A stretch of DNA of 64,000 nt from Candidatus Thermoflexus tengchongensis. Its GTDB lineage: Bacteria > Chloroflexota > Anaerolineae > Thermoflexales > Thermoflexaceae. Made by a program: the position numbers and the translations under genes. The notes below the pieces were generated by a model that had not been told where the DNA came from, did no database searches, and was given only the letters and a program-made list of their open reading frames with translations. Each line of letters opens with the position of its first letter. Position 1 is the stretch's first letter. The stretch covers positions 103,185 to 167,184 of the forward strand of contig JAEVEX010000049.1 in assembly GCA_016842085.1 (NCBI GenBank). Direction: 5' to 3'. This document shows, one piece after another, positions 55,149 through 61,925 of the stretch.

Positions 55149-55612
55149 CTGGACGGCGACCCAGAGAAGTAGATAGCGATCCATTCCGGGAGCGATAGCG
55201 CCCGGACGGGAGCCTGCGCTTCCTGGATCCGGGAGAGGAGCCGCTCGTCTGTCGTGATCAGAACATCTGCCCCTGCCTCAAGATAGAGAGTGACCAGATA
55301 ACGGTCCTCCTCCGGTATCCGATCCATCCAGGGCGCATTCGTTTTTAACGACTGGCGAGGGATCTGGCTTTTAGCCGGATCCCAAAGGAGCCGCTGGAGC
55401 AGCTTGCTGGCCAGCCGGATCCCTGGATGATCGGTGTCGAAGAGACGGAAAGCCTTTTGTGCCCATGGCGTCCCCGGCTGCCATGCGATTCGATCGCAGC
55501 GCCTTTCAATTTCCTCCAGTAATCGAACCGCCTGACGGATTGCGTCCGGGCCGGCCTCTCCCCTCAGGTGATGGAACAACCACTCATCGATCACCAGGCA
55601 TTGCGAGCTCAT
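55145..55612 (-). CDS. PIN-like nuclease protein
   Basis: A 155-residue protein that looks like a PIN-fold nuclease. The first acidic residue is D9 (CLVIDEWLFHHL); the C-terminal block EEDRYLVTLYLEAGADVLITTDERLL supplies the Asp/Glu cluster that usually completes the metal site, and ends in a short hydrophobic strand. It is not part of a VapBC pair. Instead it follows an AAA ATPase gene by 12 bases and precedes the methyltransferase by a 4-base overlap, so it is translated with both. The presumed role is an RNase effector controlled by the ATPase; this is inference. Confidence 0.7.
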   Translation of the reverse strand: MSSQCLVIDEWLFHHLRGEAGPDAIRQAVRLLEEIERRCDRIAWQPGTPWAQKAFRLFDTDHPGIRLASKLLQRLLWDPAKSQIPRQSLKTNAPWMDRIPEEDRYLVTLYLEAGADVLITTDERLLSRIQEAQAPVRALSLPEWIAIYFSGSPSR

Positions 55613-55624
55613 TCGACATGCCGC

Positions 55625-56869
55625 CTATCCGGGAGTTCCCTCCGGCTCCTCCTCCAGGCCCAGGAATTCCCGCAAATCCTCCAGCTCCCCTTCTATAAAG
55701 CTTCGCATGCCCCCTTCGATCTGTCCTTCCTCCGTCACGGCCTGGCGCGTGAAGAGGGAGACGCCATCCTTTCGTTCCACGAAATAACACGCCAGATCCG
55801 CGGGCCGGAGCGTGCCCTGTGCCACCTGGGCCAGAAGGGCGATCAGGAACGCCTCGCTGTGGGTGGAGATCAGAAATTGCTTGCGGTGTCGGGAAGCGAT
55901 CTGCGATAGCGCACGGGCCAGCCGCCGGACGCTCGAAGGATGCAGGTGGATCTCCGGCTCCTCGATGAGGATCCATTCCGCGTCTCCGCTCAGGGCCTGG
56001 GCGAGCAAATAGATGAGCTGATTGATCCCGAAGCCTTCATTGACCAGCGACACCCCCAGCCCGGTCTCCCGGTCCACAGCGATTAATTCGAAGACCGCCG
56101 TCCCCAGCTGGGGTCGCACGCGAAAGTTCCGGTTTGCGATTTGTTCCAGATAGCGCTCCACCCGATACTCCAGATCTCGATCCTGAGCCAGGAGAGTGGC
56201 GATCTCTCCCTCCGTGATGGGGAGAGGGGTGATCGGGACGGGCGTGTAAATGGGCTGGGAGAATCCCCGACGCAGGGGGACGAAGCGGATGCGCCGCAGG
56301 GCCTCTATGGGGGCGTTGAGGGCGCGGGCAATGGCTTGCGCCCTCTGGACGCTTGCGGCATCCCTGGCCTTGACCTGGACAACGAATCCGTTCCAGGTCG
56401 CCTCGACCCCCGGATCGACCTCCGGGATCTCCACACTCTGGGTCCCGCTATATGGAAAGGTCACCTCCAGAGCAGCCAGGGTCTCCATAGCATCCCGCGA
56501 GCCGATCAGAAGCTCCAGCCATCCCCGCTCCTCCTGAAGTCGAACTCGATATCCCAGGGCCTGAGGGCTCTTCCCCCGAATGAGCGCGTCCTCCGGCATG
56601 GAGACCATCACACCGATAACGATCTCCCGCCCTGGAGTATGGCCGAAGACCACTTCGCGGAACCCCCCTAAAGAGACGAACCCGTAATTCCAGAAGGCGG
56701 AGGGGGGAGCATTGGGGGACATGGCGATATTCCGGAGCCCCAGGGGCGCGTAGAGGAGGGAGGATTTCCCGGCCCCGTTTGGTCCGTAAAGGATCGTGAG
56801 GGGAGCCAGCTCCAGATCAGCACGTTCGATCGAGCGAAAGTTCTCAACGATCAGCCGGCGGATCCTCAT
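55625..56869 (-). CDS. AAA-family ATPase (OLD/AAA_21-like)
   Basis: A 414-residue ABC-type ATPase of the recombination/defence group. Residues 1-40 hold MRIRRLIVENFRSIERADL, typical of RecF/OLD-like proteins, with Walker A at 29-37 (GPNGAGKSS). The middle is a long insert. The Walker B and D-loop region is LIEEPEIHLHPSSVRRLARAL (near residue 300) and the switch histidine lies in LISTHSEAFL. Such ATPases are paired with TOPRIM, REase or PIN effectors in phage-defence systems. Here the PIN-like gene follows within 12 bases. GAAAGGAGAGG precedes the ATG. No third gene of a known system was recognised. Confidence 0.85.
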   Translation of the reverse strand: MRIRRLIVENFRSIERADLELAPLTILYGPNGAGKSSLLYAPLGLRNIAMSPNAPPSAFWNYGFVSLGGFREVVFGHTPGREIVIGVMVSMPEDALIRGKSPQALGYRVRLQEERGWLELLIGSRDAMETLAALEVTFPYSGTQSVEIPEVDPGVEATWNGFVVQVKARDAASVQRAQAIARALNAPIEALRRIRFVPLRRGFSQPIYTPVPITPLPITEGEIATLLAQDRDLEYRVERYLEQIANRNFRVRPQLGTAVFELIAVDRETGLGVSLVNEGFGINQLIYLLAQALSGDAEWILIEEPEIHLHPSSVRRLARALSQIASRHRKQFLISTHSEAFLIALLAQVAQGTLRPADLACYFVERKDGVSLFTRQAVTEEGQIEGGMRSFIEGELEDLREFLGLEEEPEGTPG

Positions 56870-56889
56870 CTGCCCTCTCCTTTCTCCGT

Positions 56890-58044
56890 TCAGCCCCGGG
56901 ATGCGCGCAGCTCCTCGAAAAGCGCCTCATAGGCCATGGCCGTCCGCTCCGTATTATAGTGCTGCTCCACCCACTCCCGGGGCCGGCAGAAGGCCGGGCG
57001 GTTGGCCAGCACCTCCAGGATGGCCCGGGCCAGGGCCACGCTGTCCCGCGGGGGCACCGTCCGCCCCATCCCGGTGGTGCGCGTCGGCACCCGGACCCCC
57101 GGGAGATCGCTGACCACCACCGGGGTCCCGCACAGCATGGCCTCCACCTGGACCAGGCCGAAGGATTCCGTGGCGTTCAGGCTGGGAAGCACCACCACAT
57201 CGCAGCTGGCGTAAAAGGCCGCCATCTCCTCTGGCTCCAGCACCCCCACGAAGGTCCAGTGGTCCCGGTAGCGCTCGAAGAGGGGGGCCAGCCGCCGGGC
57301 GTAGGCCTCTTCCCCCAGGACGTTCTGGTAGGGTCCGGCGAAGAGGACCCGCGCGTTGGGGTAAACGGAGAGGATGTGAGGGAGGGCCTCCAGGAGATAT
57401 TCCACGCCTTTCTCGGCCGCCAGCCGAGCCGCCATCCCGATCACCACATGGTTCTCCAGCCCCCAGCGGGCCCGAAAGGCGGCCACCGCCTCGGGTCGGG
57501 GGACCGGGATCTCCACCGGGGGTGGGATGACCCGAACTTTGTGCAAATATCGGGACAGGTAAGGGGAATGCCGGGCGTAATCCTCGGTGTAGGTCACGAT
57601 GACATCGGCGAGCCGCGCGGCCAGATGGTCCATCAAATGAACCACGATGTTGGCCAGGCGATTGATCAGGCCCGGGGGAAGGGTGACATCACAGTGGTAG
57701 GTGAGGACCACCGGCTTCCGGAAGAGGCGTCCGCGCAGGGCGATGCCGGCCGCGTCGAACTGGGGAAGATGAAGCCAGAGCACATCGGCCCATCGGGCCA
57801 GCCGGGTGGCCCATACCCCGATGGTGGGCATGATGACCCCTTTGCTGACCCGGAACCACACGGGCACCCGGCGGATCCGCACCCCATCCCGGATCTCCTC
57901 CAGGGGGAGGCTCCGGTCGTATTGGGAGGTCAGGATCTGGACCTCGTGCCCCCGGGCGGCCAGCGCCCGAGCCGCCCGCTCCACATAGATGGTCAGGCCG
58001 CTGATATGGGGACGGTAATACGTCAGCGCTACCAGGATCTTCAT
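56890..58044 (-). CDS. Glycosyltransferase family 4
   Basis: A 384-residue GT-B-fold enzyme. The N-terminal MKILVALTYYRPHISGLTIYVERAA is typical of GT4, with the acceptor side ending near residue 170 and the donor-binding half carrying GMAARLAAEKGVEYLLEAL and the ESFGLVQVEAMLCGTPVV motif (E-x7-E). It should add an activated sugar to a glycan or lipid. The start at 58044 was set by the family start; the longer frame is rejected. The AAA ATPase gene starts 20 bases after its stop on the same strand, and the epimerase gene precedes it. Confidence 0.92.
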   Translation of the reverse strand: MKILVALTYYRPHISGLTIYVERAARALAARGHEVQILTSQYDRSLPLEEIRDGVRIRRVPVWFRVSKGVIMPTIGVWATRLARWADVLWLHLPQFDAAGIALRGRLFRKPVVLTYHCDVTLPPGLINRLANIVVHLMDHLAARLADVIVTYTEDYARHSPYLSRYLHKVRVIPPPVEIPVPRPEAVAAFRARWGLENHVVIGMAARLAAEKGVEYLLEALPHILSVYPNARVLFAGPYQNVLGEEAYARRLAPLFERYRDHWTFVGVLEPEEMAAFYASCDVVVLPSLNATESFGLVQVEAMLCGTPVVVSDLPGVRVPTRTTGMGRTVPPRDSVALARAILEVLANRPAFCRPREWVEQHYNTERTAMAYEALFEELRASRG

Positions 58045-58109
58045 AGGCCTTAAGATCCAGCAGGAGGTTGGTCGTGGGGAAGCGGCTTCGCCGCCCGCCC
58101 TCCGGTCTG

Positions 58110-59144
58110 TCAATACCGCGTGGCGAGCGGAACTCCCTCCCGCACCCATTCCACCAGGCGCGTCAGGCCCTCCCGCACACCGACCCGGGGTTGCCAGTCC
58201 AGATCCCGCATCGCTTTCCGGATATCACTGATATATACCTTCTGGTCCCCAGGGCGCCATGGACCGAAGGCAGGAGGCTTCATAGGGCGGTCCAGGATCT
58301 CGGACAGCAGAGGGGCGAACTCGTGCCAGATCGAGAGGGTATTCTCCGGCCCTCCCCCGATGTTGTAAACCTGCCCGGCCGTCCGGTCGATTCGCTCCAC
58401 GGCGGCCCGCATCGCGGCGATCAGATCGGTCACGAACAGCAAATCCCGCACCTGCTTGCCATCGCCGTAGATCGTGATGGGATGCCCGGCCATTGCGGAA
58501 ATCACAAAGTGGGCGACCCATCCCTGGTCCTCCGTGCCGAACTGGCGGGGGCCGTAGATACAGGACATGCGAAACACAACCGTGGGAAGCCCGTAAATCC
58601 GGGCGTAGTCCCGCACGTATTGATCTGCGGCCCCCTTGGAACAGCCATAAGGGGAGTGGAAATCGAGGGGCTGGCGCTCGTCGATCCCGAACGGCCGGTC
58701 TGCATACCGGTAGCGGGTAGCCTCTTCCACTACGGGCACATCTTCCATCGCGCCGTAGACCTTGTTGGTGGAGGTGTAAAGGATGATCGGGCGATGGCGG
58801 GCCTGACGGGCCGCCTCCAGGACGTTCAGGGTGCCGAGGGCGTTGATTTCGAAATCGGTGCGGGGATCGATCAGGGAAGTGGTGACCGCCACCTGGGCAG
58901 CCAGGTGGAAAATCACCTCGGCCTGCCGCACCACCTCCGCCACCGCCGGGAAATCCCGGATATCGCCGCGGACGAAGCGGATGCGCCCGCCATGGCGCTC
59001 CTGAAGCCAGGCCAGGTTCCGCTCCACGCCGGGTCGGGCCAGCAGGTCGAAGATCCATACCACCCAGCCCTCGGCGGCCAGGGCATCCGCCAGATTGGAT
59101 CCGATGAAACCGGCGCCGCCGGTGATCAGCGCATGAACGGGCAT
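58110..59144 (-). CDS. NAD-dependent sugar-nucleotide epimerase/dehydratase
   Basis: A 344-residue extended SDR. The nucleotide-binding GGAGFIGSNLADALAAEG lies at residues 8-25, and the catalytic pair Tyr-x3-Lys lies in SPYGCSKGAADQYV near residue 165. The STNKVYGAMED segment (near residue 120) is characteristic of CDP-paratose/CDP-tyvelose 2-epimerase and related enzymes. A sugar nucleotide from the neighbouring glycan pathway is the likely substrate; the exact sugar cannot be named. GGGAGGT precedes the ATG at 59144. It lies between the flippase-like gene and the glycosyltransferase gene on the minus strand. Confidence 0.9.
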   Translation of the reverse strand: MPVHALITGGAGFIGSNLADALAAEGWVVWIFDLLARPGVERNLAWLQERHGGRIRFVRGDIRDFPAVAEVVRQAEVIFHLAAQVAVTTSLIDPRTDFEINALGTLNVLEAARQARHRPIILYTSTNKVYGAMEDVPVVEEATRYRYADRPFGIDERQPLDFHSPYGCSKGAADQYVRDYARIYGLPTVVFRMSCIYGPRQFGTEDQGWVAHFVISAMAGHPITIYGDGKQVRDLLFVTDLIAAMRAAVERIDRTAGQVYNIGGGPENTLSIWHEFAPLLSEILDRPMKPPAFGPWRPGDQKVYISDIRKAMRDLDWQPRVGVREGLTRLVEWVREGVPLATRY

Positions 59145-59218
59145 CGAAACCTCCCGGTGCAGTCTGCCAGGATTTGCCATCCGAAGGCATGGCGGAGGCT
59201 ATTATAAAGCACAAGGCG

Positions 59219-60313
59219 CTAATGGGGCTCACCTTCCCGCTGTAAGAAACGGAGCCGGAGGCTTCCGGTCTCCATCCAGAGCCCCAGGGCCCCCAGAACG
59301 GAAAGATAGAAGTAAATCAGGGCGTGGGAGACCACGGAGATGCTGAAGGCGGTCGCCTGGGGGATCCCAAAGCGGCCCATCACCCAGACGCTGATCCCCT
59401 GGACCACGCCGATATACCCGGGCGTGGAGGGAACCAGCATCCCGAAGGTGAGGGCCGTCATCGTCCACAGCGCCGGCAGCCAGTCGGGATGGGCCAGGAA
59501 GGCCCCCATGATCGCATAGAGCTGAGACCCGGCAGCCACCCATGCCACGAGGGACCATCCCAGCGCTCCTGCCAGGGCCCGCGGGGTTCGCAGGACCTCC
59601 AGGCCGCTCAGGGCGGCCCGCGCTTCCTGACGCAGGCGCTCGCGAAAGCGCCCCGGGAGCGGTTGGGTCAGCCCCTCGGTCAGTCTCCATGCCCAGTTCG
59701 GGCGGAAGGCCCCAATCCAGAGCACCAGAAGCGCTCCTGCCGTCAAACCCAGCCCGGCCCAGCTCAGGATCCGGACCCCCAGGGCCTCCGGTCGAAGAGC
59801 CAGGGCAAACCCCGCCAGGATCAACACGGCCACCAGGTCCAGGACGTGTTCCACCACGATGGACATCGCCACCAGGCCCGGGGGGGTCTGGGGATAGCGG
59901 GCCAGCAGGAGGATCCGGGCCAGCTCCCCCATCCGGAAGGGCAGGAGATGGGTCACCAGATAGCCGACATTGAGGATGTTCCACAGCCGGTAGAAGGGCA
60001 CCCCCGGAGGGCGATTCAACAGGAGCTGCCAGCGGGCGGTTCGTGCCGCCACGCTCAGGGTCAGGGCGAGGAGGGCCGGGAACACCCAGCCATAATTCCC
60101 GGCCTGCAGGGCGGCCCACAGGGTCGGAAGATCCAGGCCCCGGATCGCCCCATAAAGAGCCAGGGCGCTGATCAGAAGTCCCAGAAGCCATTGCCAGATC
60201 CGCAAAGCCCACCTCCATGCCCTTCGGACCGCAGAGTTCCCCCGTTCTCCGGATGGACGAGGCACCGGTGCCTCCTGGGGAATCGATCCAGGCATCGAAG
60301 ATGCCCGGCTCAT
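59219..60313 (-). CDS. Flippase-like integral membrane protein (LPG synthase TM family)
   Basis: A 364-residue polytopic protein of the UPF0104/lysylphosphatidylglycerol-synthase transmembrane family, with about seven or eight hydrophobic segments. The conserved block LNVGYLVTHLLPFRMGELARILLLARY (near residue 108) and TFGMLVPSTPGYIGVVQGISV near the end are typical. Members are often in glycan clusters and are proposed to help move lipid-linked sugars, but their activity is not settled. The start at ATG 60313 follows a GGGAGGGG stretch; frame extensions to 60484 are rejected because the added residues are not protein-like. Confidence 0.88.
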   Translation of the reverse strand: MSRASSMPGSIPQEAPVPRPSGERGNSAVRRAWRWALRIWQWLLGLLISALALYGAIRGLDLPTLWAALQAGNYGWVFPALLALTLSVAARTARWQLLLNRPPGVPFYRLWNILNVGYLVTHLLPFRMGELARILLLARYPQTPPGLVAMSIVVEHVLDLVAVLILAGFALALRPEALGVRILSWAGLGLTAGALLVLWIGAFRPNWAWRLTEGLTQPLPGRFRERLRQEARAALSGLEVLRTPRALAGALGWSLVAWVAAGSQLYAIMGAFLAHPDWLPALWTMTALTFGMLVPSTPGYIGVVQGISVWVMGRFGIPQATAFSISVVSHALIYFYLSVLGALGLWMETGSLRLRFLQREGEPH

Positions 60314-60446
60314 CCCCCGTTTCCCCTCCCTCCCCGCGGCCCGGAGGGCCAATGGGGAGGGGCACCCGCCCGATCGCATGCCGCCATTATAGCAGACCCG
60401 TTCGGCATGCGCCCCATGTTCGCTTGCAGCAATCCACTGTATGACG

Positions 60447-60485
60447 AATTTAGTCTTGCCTAAATTTCGGGCGTGCCCATACAAT
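60447..60485 (+). promoter_or_regulatory. Promoter for the histone-like gene with overlapping inverted repeat
   Basis: TTGCCT (60456-60461) and TACAAT (60480-60485) are 18 bases apart, and the start codon lies 52 bases beyond. A perfect 7-base inverted repeat AATTTAG (60447-60453) / CTAAATT (60460-60466) overlaps the -35 box, the usual place for a repressor operator; its form is loosely like a DtxR-family site. Confidence 0.55.
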
Positions 60486-60537
60486 GAACGTGAAGACGGG
60501 TTGTCTCTCCCTTATCCTCGACAGAAAGGAGCGAGCG

Positions 60538-60795
60538 ATGGTCGGCAAATGGATCTACTACCAGATGGAGGAAGGTGCGGTCGCGCCGGCTCCTGAGGCG
60601 CCTGTGGAGGAAGCGGCTCCGCCGCCGGCGCCAGCCCCGGCCAAACCGGCCCGCAAGGCGGCGGCGAAGAAGCCGGCGAAGAAGGCGGCGGCCAAGAAGC
60701 CCGCCAAGAAGGCGGCGGCGAAGAAGCCGGCGAAGAAGGCGGCGGCCAAGAAGCCCGCCAAGAAGACGACCGCGAAGAAGACCGCCCGCAAGTGA
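60538..60795 (+). CDS. Lys/Ala-rich histone H1-like protein
   Basis: An 85-residue protein. Residues 1-15 (MVGKWIYYQMEEGAV) are unlike the rest, residues 16-39 are Pro/Ala/Glu-rich, and from residue 40 on the chain is four copies of a KAAAKKPAK-like unit plus a Lys/Thr end. Such histone-H1-like tails bind DNA non-specifically and condense the nucleoid. The coding repeat is an exact 54-base tandem duplication (60655-60708 and 60709-60762). AAAGGAG precedes the ATG, and a promoter and terminator flank the gene, so it is probably monocistronic and well expressed. Confidence 0.85.
   Translation: MVGKWIYYQMEEGAVAPAPEAPVEEAAPPPAPAPAKPARKAAAKKPAKKAAAKKPAKKAAAKKPAKKAAAKKPAKKTTAKKTARK
60655..60762 (+). 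repeat. 54-bp exact tandem duplication (27-bp half-units) in the histone-like gene
   Basis: Two identical 54-base copies, each made of two 27-base half-units that differ only in synonymous codons (AAG/CCG GCG versus AAG/CCC GCC). The exact identity implies recent duplication or ongoing homogenisation. Confidence 0.9.
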
Positions 60796-60826
60796 GCCAG
60801 CCCCCGCTCCGCAGAACTCCAGGGAT

Positions 60827-60864
60827 CCGGAGGCACCTGCCCCAGCGGGTGCCTCCGGGTTTTT
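60827..60864 (+). terminator. Intrinsic terminator after the histone-like gene
   Basis: An 11-bp stem CCGGAGGCACC / GGTGCCTCCGG with a 10-base loop, followed by G and five T residues. Confidence 0.85.
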
Positions 60865-60951
60865 CCCCGGGAATAAACCCACCGTCTTTTGGCCACCAAA
60901 GCCGCGATCCTGCCCCAGGAGCATGCGGGTTGCTTGCCTCAGGAGTTCAGC

Positions 60952-60999
60952 GTAGGGCAACTGCTTGCAGTTGCCATTAAGCTTGCAGTTGCCATTAAG
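60952..60999. repeat. Partial palindrome copy 3 with 18-bp tandem duplication
   Basis: GTAGGGCAACTGCTTGCAGTTGCC (most of the dispersed palindrome) at 60952-60975 runs into two exact copies of CTTGCAGTTGCCATTAAG (60964-60981 and 60982-60999). The second copy supplies the stop codon of the LysM gene at 60995. Confidence 0.85.
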
Positions 61000-61867
61000 G
61001 TGTGGAGATGGCGGTTGGGTTTGGGGTCCCGGTAGGTGTCTCCGTGGCTGTGGGCGAAGGCGAAGGCGTCTCCGTCGGCGTGGCGGGAGGCGCCGGCGTG
61101 GGGGTCGGCGTCGCCGTGGGAGAAGGGGGTGGAGAAGGCGGCGGCGGAGGGGGCGGAGGTGGGGGAGGGGGTGGAGACGGCGTGGCCGTCGGCGTCCCCA
61201 GCGGCGGCACATAGAGCCGCTGACCGGCAGTCAGGGCCGGGCTGGTTAAGCAATTGGCCTGCATCAACAGGTAGAGGGGGACCTGGAAACGCACGGCCAG
61301 CCGGTAAAGCGTCTCCCCCGGCTGCACGGTGTAAAGCACCCACTCCGACGGCGGACCACATGGGGTCAGGTTCGGGGTTGGGGTGGGCAGGCGCACCGGC
61401 AAATACACCCGCTGGCCGATGAACAGGGCGGGCCCGCGCAGGCAGTTGGCCTCCAGAAACCGCGGTAGGGAGATCCCCGCCAGGGTCGCCAGCCGGAAGG
61501 CGGTATCCCCGGGCTGCACCCGATAAGGAATCCAATCCGCGGGCGGCCGACATGGGGTGCGGGTCGGGCTGGGCAACGGCGTCGTAGCCGGACCCGATGG
61601 GCTCGGCGTCGGTAAGGCGACCAGCGGCGGCGTGGGAGAGGGGAGGGACGTTGGGCTCGTCGTAGCCGTCATTGTGGGAGACGCCTCGGTGGGCTCCCGG
61701 ATGGCCTGCGGGGCCGGAGGGCGGGAGCTCTGCGTCCATCCAGGGGGACGGGGTCGGATCTCCGCGGCGGCCGTCCAGAAGGCGCCGATCAGGATCCACC
61801 CCAGCAGCAGGAGCCCCAGGGTGCGCTCCAGGATGGTTTTCCAGGGGGAAACGGGTTCCGATCTCAT
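60995..61867 (-). CDS. Membrane-anchored LysM-domain protein
   Basis: A 290-residue surface protein. A single hydrophobic segment (LGLLLLGWILIGAFWTAAA, residues 17-35) anchors or exports it. Pro/Thr linkers flank two LysM domains: YRVQPGDTAFRLATLAGISLPRFLEAN and YTVQPGETLYRLAVRFQVPLYLLMQAN, which bind glycan backbones such as peptidoglycan. The end is a run of consecutive prolines followed by a Thr/Pro/Ala tail, a stretch that would need EF-P to translate. AAGAAGG precedes the ATG. It follows the sensor kinase by 58 bases on the same strand. The stop lies inside a dispersed repeat. Confidence 0.88.
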   Translation of the reverse strand: MRSEPVSPWKTILERTLGLLLLGWILIGAFWTAAAEIRPRPPGWTQSSRPPAPQAIREPTEASPTMTATTSPTSLPSPTPPLVALPTPSPSGPATTPLPSPTRTPCRPPADWIPYRVQPGDTAFRLATLAGISLPRFLEANCLRGPALFIGQRVYLPVRLPTPTPNLTPCGPPSEWVLYTVQPGETLYRLAVRFQVPLYLLMQANCLTSPALTAGQRLYVPPLGTPTATPSPPPPPPPPPPPPPSPPPSPTATPTPTPAPPATPTETPSPSPTATETPTGTPNPTAISTP

Positions 61868-61925
61868 CCTTCTTCAACCTCTTGTATGATGAAGGCTCCC
61901 CGTGGCCTGTTGCCCAGAGTCCAGA

